The notes beneath the pieces are model-generated. The model saw only the letters and a list, made by a program, of their open reading frames with translations. It did not search any database and was not told where the DNA came from. From positions 2,046,001 through 2,110,000 of the forward strand of contig NZ_CP155576.1 of NCBI RefSeq assembly GCF_039693965.1: DNA of 64,000 bases, in the 5' to 3' direction. The stretch comes from Moraxella sp. K1664 (lineage in GTDB: Bacteria; Pseudomonadota; Gammaproteobacteria; Pseudomonadales; Moraxellaceae). Of this stretch, positions 1 to 8,740 are shown one piece after another; position 1 is the stretch's first letter, and each line of letters opens with the position of its first letter. The position numbers were made by a program, and so were the translations under genes.

Positions 1-151
1 CCCTTATCCTTTTGCTAATTTGACAGCGTTATGGTCATTGATTAACCAAAAATCTGGCATTGAGGCACAGACGGCGGATAAATGGCTTGGTATTGACTGC
101 CTAGAAATCAGCTGGAAAAAGAAAATTCACGACAAACGTAAAGCTCATTGA
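1..151 (+). CDS. C-terminal end of an unidentified protein (partial)
   Basis: An open frame runs in from the left edge (first full codon at base 2) and stops at TGA 149-151. The visible 49 residues include a hydrophobic stretch near the start, a WLGIDCLEISW segment and a basic tail ending in KRKAH. I do not recognise the family. It lies 34 bases upstream of moaB on the same strand, so it could belong to the molybdenum cofactor cluster, but that rests on position only. The rest of the gene lies outside the window. Confidence 0.6.
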   Translation, partial: PYPFANLTALWSLINQKSGIEAQTADKWLGIDCLEISWKKKIHDKRKAH

Positions 152-185
152 TATTTCATTTATTTTTATTTAAAAGGGCAATCCT

Positions 186-752
186 ATGTGCGAACTTTGC
201 AACAACCTCAACCACATCGCTCCGCCAAAAGCGGACAAGCCATTTATTCCGCTCAACATTGCCGTGCTGACCGTCTCCGACACTCGCACGCTGGACGAAG
301 ACACGTCAGGGCAATATCTGGCGGACAGTATCAAAAAGGCAGGGCATACGCTCATCGACCGCAAGCTCACAACAGACGACATCTACCAAATCCGTGCCGT
401 GATGAGTGCGTGGATTGCCGACCCTGATGTTCATGCCGTCATCAGCACGGGCGGTACGGGCTTTTATCATCGGGACAATATGCCAGAGGCGGTGTCGGTG
501 CTGTTTGACAAAGAAGTGGCGGGCTTTGGCGAGATGTTTCGCCTGCTCTCCAAAGACGACATTGGTATGTCCACCTTGCAATCTCGGGCGGTGGCAGGCA
601 TGGCAAACAGCACAGCGATTTTTTGCTTGCCAGGTTCGACAGGGGCGTGCCGTACGGGCTGGGAAGGCATTTTGTTAGAACAGCTTGATAACCGCACACG
701 TCCTTGCAACTTTGTGCCACATCTTATGCGTCAAAATCCCACGCACGGCTAA
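186..752 (+). CDS. moaB: Molybdenum cofactor biosynthesis protein B (MoaB/MogA family)
   Basis: The 188-residue product belongs to the MoaB/MogA family of cytosolic proteins that bind molybdopterin; MogA-type members adenylate it before molybdate insertion. Visible motifs are LTVSDTRTLDEDTSG (residues 28-42), the pterin/nucleotide loop STGGTGFYHRD (87-97) and a C-terminal LPGSTGACRTGWEGIL block. The length is usual for the family, with a short N-terminal extension containing CELC. AAAAGGGCAATCCT upstream supplies a plausible ribosome binding site. The mobA-like gene, moaC, moaD and moaE follow on the same strand, so the context agrees with the assignment. Separating MoaB from MogA function by sequence alone is uncertain. 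Confidence 0.9.
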   Translation: MCELCNNLNHIAPPKADKPFIPLNIAVLTVSDTRTLDEDTSGQYLADSIKKAGHTLIDRKLTTDDIYQIRAVMSAWIADPDVHAVISTGGTGFYHRDNMPEAVSVLFDKEVAGFGEMFRLLSKDDIGMSTLQSRAVAGMANSTAIFCLPGSTGACRTGWEGILLEQLDNRTRPCNFVPHLMRQNPTHG

Positions 753-793
753 GGCATAAATATGAAATGCAAAAAGGTAAAAAAGATAAAGCC

Positions 794-1477
794 ATGAGCG
801 TGATTGGTCTATTGATTTTGGCAGGGGGCAATTCTCGACGTATGGGTTCGCCCAAGGCGTTGTTGCCCTTGCCAAATCATCAGACATTGCTTGATTTTCA
901 TGTCAATAATGCTAAGACATTAAATCTGCCGATACTCATTGGCGATAATGACAAAGGGTTTTTGGATAAGTCTTTTTTTAATAATGCCAATTCAATCAAT
1001 TTATCTGTTGTTATCATTGATGACTATATCAAAAATGCAGGGGCGTTGTCTTGTATATTATCCGCTTTTCATTATTGCCAAAATCATTTTTTAAATAATA
1101 AAGATGAATTAGAAAATAAAAATTTATCCGATAAATTTTTAATGGTGATGAGCTGTGATAACTTGATTGATGTTAGCCAAATTTTTAATTTATTAAAAAA
1201 GGCTGATTTAAACAATCATCATGGGGCGTATTTAAAAGACACATCGGGCGATAAAGATTATCCGTTATTGGGCTGTTATTCGTTGTCTTTATATAATGAA
1301 TTAAAAGTGTATTTGGATAAGGGCGAGCGGTCTGTGATGAAATTTTTAAAGGATAAAGATATTTGCCAAATATCCATGCCAACAGATTGGCGAAATCTTG
1401 CCAATTTTAATACGCCTGATGAATTTAAATTGGCATTGTCGTATTTTAAAAACAACCCACAAAAAGAGCAATCATGA
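794..1477 (+). CDS. mobA: MobA-like nucleotidyltransferase
   Basis: This 227-residue protein begins MSVIGLLILAGGNSRRMGSPKALLP, the nucleotide-binding signature of the MobA/MocA class of NTP transferases, which attach GMP (or CMP) to molybdopterin. ATG 794 was chosen because it places the LAGG motif near the N terminus; ATG 767 in the same frame is an alternative. The body is distinctly AT-rich and Lys/Asn/Leu-rich compared with moaB and moaC on either side, perhaps reflecting relaxed constraint or a different origin. A catalytic-type VMSCDNLIDV segment is present. The stop overlaps the moaC start (ATGA), indicating translational coupling. MobA fits best by context; MocA is possible. Confidence 0.75.
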   Translation: MSVIGLLILAGGNSRRMGSPKALLPLPNHQTLLDFHVNNAKTLNLPILIGDNDKGFLDKSFFNNANSINLSVVIIDDYIKNAGALSCILSAFHYCQNHFLNNKDELENKNLSDKFLMVMSCDNLIDVSQIFNLLKKADLNNHHGAYLKDTSGDKDYPLLGCYSLSLYNELKVYLDKGERSVMKFLKDKDICQISMPTDWRNLANFNTPDEFKLALSYFKNNPQKEQS

Positions 1478-1947
1478 ATCTTACCCATTTAGACAAAGAC
1501 GGCAACATCACCATGGTGGACGTGGGCGACAAAATCGCCACCGCACGCACCGCCACCGCACAGGGCAAGGTGGTGTTCACCCCTGACGTGTACCGCCACA
1601 TCAAAGACACAGACGGCATGACCAAAAAGGGCAGTATCATTCAGACTGCCCACATCGCAGGGATTATGGCGGGCAAAAAAACGCACGAGCTGATACCCTT
1701 ATGCCATGCCTTGCCCCTTGACACCATCAAGATGAGCTTTGAGTATGCTGATGATGAGTGTGCCATCGTGGTGGGGGCGGTCGCCAAAGTTACCCACAAG
1801 ACAGGCGTTGAGATGGAAGCCTTGACCGCCGTATCTGTGGCGTGTCTGACCATCTATGACATGACCAAGGCAATCAGCCATGACATCACGATAACTGACA
1901 TTCATCTTGTCCAAAAAACAGGGGGAAAATCCGATTATGACAAATAA
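1474..1947 (+). CDS. moaC: Cyclic pyranopterin monophosphate synthase MoaC
   Basis: MoaC acts with the radical-SAM enzyme MoaA to turn GTP into cyclic pyranopterin monophosphate, the first step of molybdenum cofactor synthesis. The 157-residue length is standard. Recognisable blocks are the start LTHLDKDGNITMVDVGDK, the active-site CHALPLDTIKM, and GVEMEALTAVSVACLTIYDMTKA near the C terminus. The start codon overlaps the mobA-like stop by four bases and the 3' end overlaps moaD by eleven, so the genes form one operon. No moaA is visible in the window. Confidence 0.95.
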   Translation: MNLTHLDKDGNITMVDVGDKIATARTATAQGKVVFTPDVYRHIKDTDGMTKKGSIIQTAHIAGIMAGKKTHELIPLCHALPLDTIKMSFEYADDECAIVVGAVAKVTHKTGVEMEALTAVSVACLTIYDMTKAISHDITITDIHLVQKTGGKSDYDK

Positions 1948-2206
1948 CAATCAACCATTTGATACGATAAGCCTTACTGTGCTGTACTTTGCCAGCCTTG
2001 CCGAACAAGCAGGTAAGGATAGTGAGACTGTGCAGGTAGATAGCGATGATTTGGCAGTGATTTATAATGAGCTGTCCGCCCAATACGGCTTTGATTTACC
2101 CCAAGACAAAGTGGCGGTTGCCATCAATCACGAGTTTGGCGGTTGGGGTGATACGGTCTCATCAGGCGATACGATTGCCTTTATTCCGCCTGTGGCAGGG
2201 GGCTGA
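1937..2206 (+). CDS. moaD: Molybdopterin synthase small subunit MoaD
   Basis: MoaD is a ubiquitin-fold sulfur carrier whose C-terminal Gly-Gly is thiocarboxylated and delivers sulfur to the MoaE active site. This 89-residue product has the expected LTVLYFASLAEQAG strand/helix start and ends exactly in PPVAGG. The ATG at 1937 was preferred to upstream in-frame starts because it gives the usual family length; it lies inside the end of moaC, in another frame, consistent with coupled translation. moaE begins one base after the stop. Confidence 0.92.
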   Translation: MTNNNQPFDTISLTVLYFASLAEQAGKDSETVQVDSDDLAVIYNELSAQYGFDLPQDKVAVAINHEFGGWGDTVSSGDTIAFIPPVAGG

Positions 2207-2207
2207 T

Positions 2208-2696
2208 ATGAAAACGGTTCATGATAATGCGTTAATCACAAGCCTGCCTGTGGAGCAAGCCTATGAGCTTGCCCGAGTGGACGGTTTTGCTTTGTCGGAT
2301 TGCCCCATTGATGATAGATTGTTAAAATCGTATCTACTAAATGACACCGCAGGGGCGTTGGTAACGTTTGAAGGGTGGGTGCGTAACCATAATAACAAGC
2401 GAGCGGTGAGCCGTCTGACTTACTACGGCTATGAACAGCTCGCCATCAATCACGGGGCGAAGCTCATCCGTGAAGCCAAAGCCAACTTTGACATCACGCA
2501 CGCTGTCGCCATTCACCGCATTGGCGAGCTTGGCATTGGCGATATGGCGGTGTGGATTGGGGTGTGTGCGTCTCATCGCACGCCCGCCTTTGATGCTTGC
2601 GAATGGCTATTAAACGCCATCAAAGCCGACATTCCTGTGTGGAAGCAGGAGTTCTATGATGATGACAGCGGTTTGTGGTTGTCTAATAATGGCTAG
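2208..2696 (+). CDS. moaE: Molybdopterin synthase catalytic subunit MoaE
   Basis: MoaE forms the heterotetramer with MoaD that adds two sulfurs to precursor Z to give molybdopterin. The 162-residue protein shows GALVTFEGWVRNHNN (FxGxVR motif), LTYYGYEQLA, AIHRIGELGIGDMAVWIGVCASHR and IKADIPVWKQEFYDD, where the invariant Lys/Trp-Lys segment near the C terminus belongs to the active site. ATG 2208 follows the moaD stop directly. An upstream in-frame ATG at 2067 lies inside moaD and is unlikely. It is the last gene of the Moco cluster; the next gene, rnz, has its own promoter candidate. Confidence 0.93.
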   Translation: MKTVHDNALITSLPVEQAYELARVDGFALSDCPIDDRLLKSYLLNDTAGALVTFEGWVRNHNNKRAVSRLTYYGYEQLAINHGAKLIREAKANFDITHAVAIHRIGELGIGDMAVWIGVCASHRTPAFDACEWLLNAIKADIPVWKQEFYDDDSGLWLSNNG

Positions 2697-2775
2697 GGAC
2701 GACGAATAGTTACGTATCGGGGTGGTAAAATCGCCCTGATTTATTTTGATAAATCCCAACCCATTTTGATAAATA

Positions 2776-2784
2776 TGGTACAAT
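2776..2784 (+). promoter_or_regulatory. Extended -10 promoter candidate for rnz
   Basis: TGGTACAAT is an extended -10 (TGn plus TACAAT, one mismatch to TATAAT) placed 27 bases upstream of the rnz ATG. No good -35 hexamer sits at 17 bases, as is usual for extended -10 promoters. Prediction by eye only. Confidence 0.5.
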
Positions 2785-2811
2785 GTGCCACCATATTTAT
2801 CAATTAACCCC

Positions 2812-3831
2812 ATGTTCAAGCTCACTTTTTTAGGCACATCAAGCGGTGTGCCAACCCGTGAACGCAACGTCTCTGCTCTTGCCTTAGAATGCATTGCCAA
2901 CGCCCATGCCAAACGCCATGCTTGGCTACTCATCGACTGCGGAGAAGGTACACAGCATCAGCTCATAAAAAGCCATCTGTCGCCCAATGGCTTATCCACC
3001 ATACTCATCACTCACACGCATGGCGACCACTGTTATGGGCTGGGCGGACTTTTGGCGAGCCTTGGCATGAACAGACGCACCAAGCCTTTGACGCTCATCG
3101 CCCCAAAAGCCATCGCCAAACTGCTGGATACGCTAACCATCGTGAGCGAACTGTATTTTAATTATCCCATTGATTTTATTGCCATTGAGGATAATTTGGA
3201 GCGTGAGCTATCCCTTGATTTGGGCGATAATCATCGCATTGATATACGCCTGCACACGCTATCGCACCGCATTGCATCGTTTGGGTTTGAGATTAACCAG
3301 ACGCTTGACAAAGACAAACTTTTGACCGATAAATTAAAAGCCGATAACATCGCCAATAGGTATTGGCATGAGATTTTGAAGGCGGATACGCCCCTAACAC
3401 TTGATGATAATACCATCAATCCGCATGACTACAAAGTCAATATCCAAAGCACCACCAAAATCGTCATCGCAGGCGACAACGACACGCCAAGCCTACTGAC
3501 CCAAGCCGTCAAAGACTGCCACGCCCTCGTCCATGAGGCGACCTATACCGATGATGTCATGCAAAAAATAGTGAACAAACCTGCCGAGCTGGGCGGATTT
3601 GACCCCAAGCATTCTAGTGCCAAAATGGTTGCTCAATTTGCCCACGCCTGCCACGTTCCCATGCTGATATTGACCCATTTTAGTGCCAGATATGCCCCTT
3701 TTGATAATGACACTGCCAAACAGCCCAACATGGGGCATATCCGCAAGGAAGTGGAGCGGTATTATGACGGCAAACTGGTGCTGGCAAAGGATTTTTTGCA
3801 AGTGGCAGTGGGTTTGGATACTATCAATTAA
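2812..3831 (+). CDS. rnz: Ribonuclease Z (tRNA 3'-processing endonuclease)
   Basis: RNase Z, a metallo-beta-lactamase-fold nuclease, cleaves tRNA precursors on the 3' side of the discriminator base. The 339-residue protein starts MFKLTFLGTSSGVPTRERNVSA, the standard entry to this family, and carries the metal motif THTHGDHCYGLGGLL (HxHGDH), a later VHEATYTDD and LTHFSARY, which supply further zinc ligands. ATG 2812 was chosen over an upstream in-frame start at 2785 because FKLTFLGT is the family's N terminus. A region of about 40 residues around 170-210 looks less conserved. It stands alone between the Moco cluster and dusB. Confidence 0.93.
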   Translation: MFKLTFLGTSSGVPTRERNVSALALECIANAHAKRHAWLLIDCGEGTQHQLIKSHLSPNGLSTILITHTHGDHCYGLGGLLASLGMNRRTKPLTLIAPKAIAKLLDTLTIVSELYFNYPIDFIAIEDNLERELSLDLGDNHRIDIRLHTLSHRIASFGFEINQTLDKDKLLTDKLKADNIANRYWHEILKADTPLTLDDNTINPHDYKVNIQSTTKIVIAGDNDTPSLLTQAVKDCHALVHEATYTDDVMQKIVNKPAELGGFDPKHSSAKMVAQFAHACHVPMLILTHFSARYAPFDNDTAKQPNMGHIRKEVERYYDGKLVLAKDFLQVAVGLDTIN

Positions 3832-3851
3832 CCTAATAAAACCAACCATTT

Positions 3852-4862
3852 ATGAATAAACACATACTCTTAACTCCCCTAAATATCGGCAATCAAACCA
3901 TTGCCAATCGCCTTATCGTTGCCCCAATGGCAGGGGTAACGGACAACCCTTTTCGCCGTCTTGCTAAGTCCTTTGGGGCAGGTCATGCCGTCAGTGAGAT
4001 GATTATCGCCGATACCGCCCTATACGCCCACCAAAAGTCGCTGTATCGTGCCAACTTTTCGGGTGAGATTGCCCCTATATCCGCCCAAGTGGCAGGGGCG
4101 GAGCCTGATAAGCTCGCCCAAGCGGTACGATTTCAGGTAGAAAATGGGGCGTGTATCGTGGATATTAACATGGGTTGCCCTGCCAAAAAAGTGTGTCGCA
4201 AATTGTCGGGGTCGGCACTTTTGCAAGACTTGGATTTGGTAAAAAAATTGCTTGACAGTGCGGTGGAATCGGTTGCCGATTTGGGCGTGCCAATTACCCT
4301 AAAAACACGCTTGGGCTTTGCCAATGGACAAGAAAATATCCTAACGGTCGCCAAAATTGCCGAAAACGCAGGCATCTCCGCCCTTGCCATACATGGACGC
4401 ACCCGAGAGGATTTTTATACAGGCAATGCCCGTTATGAGCTTATCAAAGAGGTCAAGGCAACTGCCAAAATCCCTATTATTGTGAATGGCGATATTGACA
4501 GCCCCCAAAAAGCCAAATGGGTGCAAGAGTACACAGGGGCGGATGCGGTCATGATAGGGCGAGCAGGGCAGGGGCGACCGTGGATTTTTCGGGACATTGC
4601 TCATTATCTTGCCACAGGCGAGCTTTTGCCATCGCCTAGCGTGAGTGAACTGCGTGAGATTGTGCTGGCTCACTTGGACGAGCTGTATCAATTTTATGGC
4701 GAATATTCAGGCTGTCGCATTGCCCGAAAACACATCGCTTGGTACACAGGCGGACTTGCCAATTCCAACGCCTTTCGTGAGGCGATGTATCGTGAAGAGA
4801 CGACAAGCGGACAATATAAAGTGGTTGATGAGTTTTTAAAAGTCACACAGATGGATAAATAA
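3852..4862 (+). CDS. dusB: tRNA-dihydrouridine synthase B
   Basis: This FMN enzyme reduces uridine to dihydrouridine in the tRNA D-loop. The 336-residue TIM-barrel protein has NRLIVAPMAGVTDNPFRRLAKSFGAG at the N terminus, the catalytic Cys segment NMGCPAKKVCRKLSGSALLQ, the DxxxVxxK-type PITLKTRLGF, ALAIHGRTREDFYTG and IVNGDIDSPQKA followed by GADAVMIGRAGQGRPWIF for phosphate binding. DusB rather than DusA or DusC is indicated by the KKVCRKLSGSALL block and the HGRTR segment. In many gammaproteobacteria dusB is followed by fis; here it is followed by a MITE-like repeat and clpA, with no fis. Confidence 0.93.
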   Translation: MNKHILLTPLNIGNQTIANRLIVAPMAGVTDNPFRRLAKSFGAGHAVSEMIIADTALYAHQKSLYRANFSGEIAPISAQVAGAEPDKLAQAVRFQVENGACIVDINMGCPAKKVCRKLSGSALLQDLDLVKKLLDSAVESVADLGVPITLKTRLGFANGQENILTVAKIAENAGISALAIHGRTREDFYTGNARYELIKEVKATAKIPIIVNGDIDSPQKAKWVQEYTGADAVMIGRAGQGRPWIFRDIAHYLATGELLPSPSVSELREIVLAHLDELYQFYGEYSGCRIARKHIAWYTGGLANSNAFREAMYREETTSGQYKVVDEFLKVTQMDK

Positions 4863-5212
4863 TCCCATTATTCATTATTTTTGTAAAATAATCATGGTTT
4901 TTTGTGGCATTATCCCCATATTAATAGGGCGTGCCTACCCTTTATAGCACAATTTACATGTTAAAATTTATAAAACAAACCATCTGTTTTTGCATGAAAA
5001 ATGGCTATCCGACCACTTAACTGTTTGATTTTAAGATTTTTTTACTTCATTTTTAAAATTAAGCGGTCGGATGTTTTTTGCGTCAAAATCCTTGTTGATA
5101 TTGCAATATCAACTGCGGGCTTTTTCTTGAAAAACGGGCGATTTCCCCTATTTTCATGGCAAATACAAAGGGCAGACACGCCTTAATCAAAGCATTCATC
5201 AAGTAGGACTTT
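4863..5212. other. Gene-free region between dusB and clpA
   Basis: This 350-base gap is occupied mainly by a MITE-like repeat (4925-5185), whose right end lies 27 bases before the clpA start. The short open frames inside it are unrelated to any recognised protein. There is no clpS, which normally sits just upstream of clpA. AAGTAGGACTTT just before 5213 is the likely clpA ribosome binding site, so the clpA promoter must lie in or before the repeat. Confidence 0.7.
4925..5185. repeat. MITE-like element copy 1 (261 bp) with nested palindrome
   Basis: The ends are TAGGGCGTGCCTACCC and GGGCAGACACGCCTTA, imperfect inverted repeats bounded by TA. The interior shares TTTTTGCATGAAAAATGGCT and CTTGAAAAACGGGCGATTT with the copies at 9714 and 39536. 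A palindrome at 5007-5072 (ATCCGACCACTTAA paired with TTAAGCGGTCGGAT) is nested inside and is also found in copy 4. A perfect 9-bp hairpin (TTGATATTG/CAATATCAA) replaces the CTGATAG/CTATCAG hairpin of copies 2 and 3. No coding capacity; it would have to be mobilised by a transposase encoded elsewhere. Confidence 0.85.
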
Positions 5213-7552
5213 ATGTTTAATAAAACCTTTGAAAATACTCGCCAAGCGGTAGAAGATTTTGCCCACAAAGAACAGCACGAATACATCACGGTTGAGCATT
5301 TGCTACTGGGGCTTATCAGCGACCCCGAAGCACGAGAGATTTTGACGGCGTGCGGGGTGGATTTGGACTTTTTGGCAAATGAGTTGAAGCGGTATTTGCA
5401 AGTCTATATCCCACGCATTACAGGCACGCACGCCACACCGATGATGACCAAAGCCTATCAGCGAGTGCTACAACGGGCGATTTGGCACGTGCAGACCAGT
5501 GGGCAGGGGCGAGCGGTGTCGGGCATTGATGTGTTGGTGGCGATATTTAAAGAGCGAGATTCACAGGCGGTGGCACTGCTCAAATCGCAGGGCATATCGG
5601 GCTTGTCGGTCATGCGGTATCTGTCGCATGGCATGAATGAGCCTAACGATGAGCAGGACGAGAGCGAAGAAGATGAGAGTCCCAAAGCCCAAAAGTCCGC
5701 CCCCAAAAAAGACCCGCTCAAAGAGTTCGCCCAAAATCTCAACGAGCGAGCAAAACAAGGCTTGACCGACCCACTCATCGGACGCATGGCAGAGATAGAA
5801 CGCACCGCCCAAATCCTATGCCGTCGTCGTAAAAATAACCCCCTGTTGGTGGGCGACCCTGGGGTGGGTAAGACCGCCATTGCCGAAGGCTTGGCATGGC
5901 TCATCACCAGTGGCAAAGCCCCAAAAGCCCTAGCCGATACCATCATTTATAGCCTTGACATCGGTTCATTGGTGGCAGGGACGAAGTTTCGTGGCGATTT
6001 TGAAAACCGTATCAAGGACTTATTAAAAGCCATTAAAAAACAGCCCAATGCCGTGCTATTTATCGATGAGATTCACACCATCATCGGGGCAGGTTCATCG
6101 ATGAATAGCACCATGGACGTATCCAACCTTATCAAGCCTGCCTTAGCCAATGGCGAGTTACGCTGTATCGGCTCAACGACCTTTGCCGAATACCGCCAAG
6201 TCTTTGAAAAAGACCATGCCTTATCCAGACGTTTTCAAAAAATAGACATCAAAGAACCAAGCATAGAAGACAGTATTGGTATCTTACAAGGCTTAAAAGC
6301 CCAGTACGAAGCCTTTCATCGGGTCAGCTATACCGATGACGCCATCAAATCGGCGGTGGAGCTGTCCGCCAAGCACATCCATGACCGCTTTTTACCCGAT
6401 AAAGCTATTGATGTCATTGATGAAGCAGGGGCGAGAATGCGACTGCAACATGGCGAGAAGTTGGACAATGCTGACAATGACACACAAACAGCCATCATCG
6501 GTACGGTGGATGTGGCACAAGTCGAAGAAATCGTCGCTAAAATCGCCCGCATACCGCCCAAATCAGTGAGTCGTGATGATGTGGAAGTGTTGAAAAACTT
6601 AGAGCGAGATTTAAAACACGTCGTCTTTGGGCAAGATGAAGCGATTGGCAAATTAGCCGACAGTATCAAGCTGGCTCGGGCAGGACTCAAATCCGCCGAA
6701 AAACCCATCGGGGCGTTCATGTTCGCAGGCCCGACAGGGGTTGGCAAAACCGAAATCGCCCGTCAGCTTGCCTTTGCCTTGGGCGTGGAACTTATCCGTT
6801 TTGACATGAGTGAATACATGGAAGCCCACACCGCATCACGACTCATCGGAGCACCGCCGGGTTATGTCGGCTATGATCAAGGCGGGCTTTTGACCGAAAA
6901 AGTCAATCAGCACCCCCACTGCGTGCTACTGCTCGATGAAATCGAAAAAGCTCACCATGATGTTTTTAACCTACTGCTACAAGTCATGGACCACGGCACA
7001 CTGACTGACAATAACGGCAGAAGCGTGTCCTTTAAACAAGTTATCCTTATCATGACGACCAATGTCGGGGCGGAGAGTATCAGTCGTACATCGATGGGCT
7101 TTACCGAGCAAGACCACAGCAGTGATAACAGCGAAGCGATGAAACGTACCTTTACCCCAGAGTTTCGCAACCGTCTGGATGCGGTGGTGCAGTTCGCTCC
7201 GTTATCTAGTGAGACCATCGGTTCGGTAGTGGATAAATTTATCATCGAACTACAAAGCACTTTGGATGATAAAAATGTGGTATTAGAAGTCAGCGATGAC
7301 GTGCGTACATATCTGGGCGAGAAGGGCTATGATAAACTCATGGGAGCAAGACCGATGGCACGACTGGTAACCGATGAGCTTAAAAAACCCCTTGCCGAGA
7401 TGATACTCTTTGGCGAGCTGGCACAGGGTGGGGTGGTCAGAGTGCGACTGTCTGATGACTCATCCGATGACTCAACCAATGATAAGCATTCAAAACTTAT
7501 CTTTGATGTGGTAAAATCAGCAAGCCAAACCCAAACGTCAGAAATGGCATAA
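5213..7552 (+). CDS. clpA: ATP-dependent Clp protease ATP-binding subunit ClpA
   Basis: ClpA is a cytosolic AAA+ unfoldase that feeds substrates to the ClpP peptidase. The 779-residue protein has an N domain (about 1-145, two Clp repeats), an acidic linker (EQDESEEDESPKAQ), a first AAA module with Walker A GDPGVGKT near residue 213 and Walker B VLFIDEIHTIIGAG, and a second with GPTGVGKT near 507, LLLDEIEKAHHDV and the D2 C-terminal domain. There is no ClpB-type coiled-coil middle domain, which separates it from ClpB and ClpC. Its usual adaptor gene clpS is not adjacent. The length is close to the usual 750-760. Confidence 0.93.
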   Translation: MFNKTFENTRQAVEDFAHKEQHEYITVEHLLLGLISDPEAREILTACGVDLDFLANELKRYLQVYIPRITGTHATPMMTKAYQRVLQRAIWHVQTSGQGRAVSGIDVLVAIFKERDSQAVALLKSQGISGLSVMRYLSHGMNEPNDEQDESEEDESPKAQKSAPKKDPLKEFAQNLNERAKQGLTDPLIGRMAEIERTAQILCRRRKNNPLLVGDPGVGKTAIAEGLAWLITSGKAPKALADTIIYSLDIGSLVAGTKFRGDFENRIKDLLKAIKKQPNAVLFIDEIHTIIGAGSSMNSTMDVSNLIKPALANGELRCIGSTTFAEYRQVFEKDHALSRRFQKIDIKEPSIEDSIGILQGLKAQYEAFHRVSYTDDAIKSAVELSAKHIHDRFLPDKAIDVIDEAGARMRLQHGEKLDNADNDTQTAIIGTVDVAQVEEIVAKIARIPPKSVSRDDVEVLKNLERDLKHVVFGQDEAIGKLADSIKLARAGLKSAEKPIGAFMFAGPTGVGKTEIARQLAFALGVELIRFDMSEYMEAHTASRLIGAPPGYVGYDQGGLLTEKVNQHPHCVLLLDEIEKAHHDVFNLLLQVMDHGTLTDNNGRSVSFKQVILIMTTNVGAESISRTSMGFTEQDHSSDNSEAMKRTFTPEFRNRLDAVVQFAPLSSETIGSVVDKFIIELQSTLDDKNVVLEVSDDVRTYLGEKGYDKLMGARPMARLVTDELKKPLAEMILFGELAQGGVVRVRLSDDSSDDSTNDKHSKLIFDVVKSASQTQTSEMA

Positions 7553-7592
7553 ATGACCAATCTTGGCGATTGTTCAATGGTTTTTTAAACAG

Positions 7593-7712
7593 ACTTCCTG
7601 CAAAACTCCAATTGAAGAAAACCGTTCGTGGTGAGCTTGTCGAATCATAACGGTTTTCCGTCACCCGCAGGCATAGCTTAAGGCGAACGGAAAACCTAGT
7701 TTTGCAGGAAGT
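7593..7712. repeat. REP-like palindrome nested in a 15-bp inverted repeat
   Basis: The outer arms ACTTCCTGCAAAACT (7593-7607) and AGTTTTGCAGGAAGT (7698-7712) are perfectly complementary over 15 bp. Between them lies a REP-like unit (about 7619-7694) starting AACCGTTCGTGGTGAGCTTG and ending GGCGAACGGAAAAC, related to units inside mfd (47026-47094), around the IS110 element and in the MITE at 54085. The unit separates clpA from folD and could act as a terminator through its hairpin. Confidence 0.8.
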
Positions 7713-7834
7713 TTAACCAAGGTGGATTGTCATTCGCCCTTGGTTATGTAAAGCTGATAGTAGTATTTAAATAGCCAAGCCATTCCCCAACCACGGCAAA
7801 ACCACCAAACATCCATCAACACAAGGTAATCATC

Positions 7835-8689
7835 ATGACAGCGACCAAACTAGACGGCAAAGACGTTGCCAGCCAAATCGAAACTTCCCTAAAAGAGCGA
7901 GTGCAAACACTCAAAGACAAAACAGGACGTACGCCCATTTTGGCGACTATCCTAGTCGGCGATGACCCAGCGTCAGCGACTTATGTGCGTATGAAAGGCA
8001 ATGCCTGTAAGCGTGTGGGCATGGAGTCTATCCGTGTGGAAATGCCAAGCGAGACGACCACCGATGAGCTACTCGCCAAAATCCGTGAATTAAACGCCAA
8101 TCCCGATGTGCATGGTATCTTGCTACAACACCCTGTGCCTGCTCAGATTGATGAGCGTGCCTGCTTTGATGAGATTGCCTTATCTAAGGACGTGGATGGC
8201 GTGACTTGTCTGGGCTTTGGGCGTATGGCGATGGGTGAGCGTGCTTATGGCTCTGCCACACCACAAGGTATCATGCACCTGCTAAATCACTATAACGTAC
8301 CACTGGCAGGCAAGCACGCTGTGGTGGTGGGGCGTAGTGCGATTTTGGGTAAGCCGATGGCGATGATGCTCCTAAATGCCAACTGCACCGTAACCATTTG
8401 CCACTCTAAGACCGCCAATCTAGCCGACCATGTCCGCCAAGCCGACATCGTCGTGGGAGCGGTGGGTGTGCCAGAGCTTATCAAAAAAGATTGGGTAAAA
8501 CAAGGGGCGGTGGTCGTGGATGCAGGCTTTCATCCGACTGAGACAGGCGGTGTGGGCGATATTGAGCTTGATGGTATTGAGAATATTGCCAGTTTCTACA
8601 CACCTGTACCAGGGGGTGTAGGGCCGATGACCATTAACACCCTAATCCGCCAAAGTGTCGAAGCAGGCGAGTTAGAAGCAGGTTTATAA
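7835..8689 (+). CDS. folD: Bifunctional methylenetetrahydrofolate dehydrogenase/cyclohydrolase FolD
   Basis: FolD interconverts 5,10-methylene-, methenyl- and 10-formyl-tetrahydrofolate with NADP in the cytosol, supplying one-carbon units. The 284-residue protein shows [26 protein letters not shown] (catalytic Tyr/Lys), [27 protein letters not shown], the Rossmann segment [18 protein letters not shown] and [14 protein letters not shown] near the C terminus. The length is standard. It is monocistronic, with AAGGTAATCATC before the ATG and hairpin sequences on both sides. Confidence 0.96.
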   Translation: MTATKLDGKDVASQIETSLKERVQTLKDKTGRTPILATILVGDDPASATYVRMKGNACKRVGMESIRVEMPSETTTDELLAKIRELNANPDVHGILLQHPVPAQIDERACFDEIALSKDVDGVTCLGFGRMAMGERAYGSATPQGIMHLLNHYNVPLAGKHAVVVGRSAILGKPMAMMLLNANCTVTICHSKTANLADHVRQADIVVGAVGVPELIKKDWVKQGAVVVDAGFHPTETGGVGDIELDGIENIASFYTPVPGGVGPMTINTLIRQSVEAGELEAGL

Positions 8690-8740
8690 AATAGAGCCAA
8701 AAAGCTAAAATTACCACAGGTTTATGATGTGTGGGCGTAG

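Noticed and set aside
5001-5186. Open frame of 61 codons inside MITE copy 1
   Set aside because: It lies entirely in the repeat, spans the internal palindromes, and has no counterpart in the other copies.
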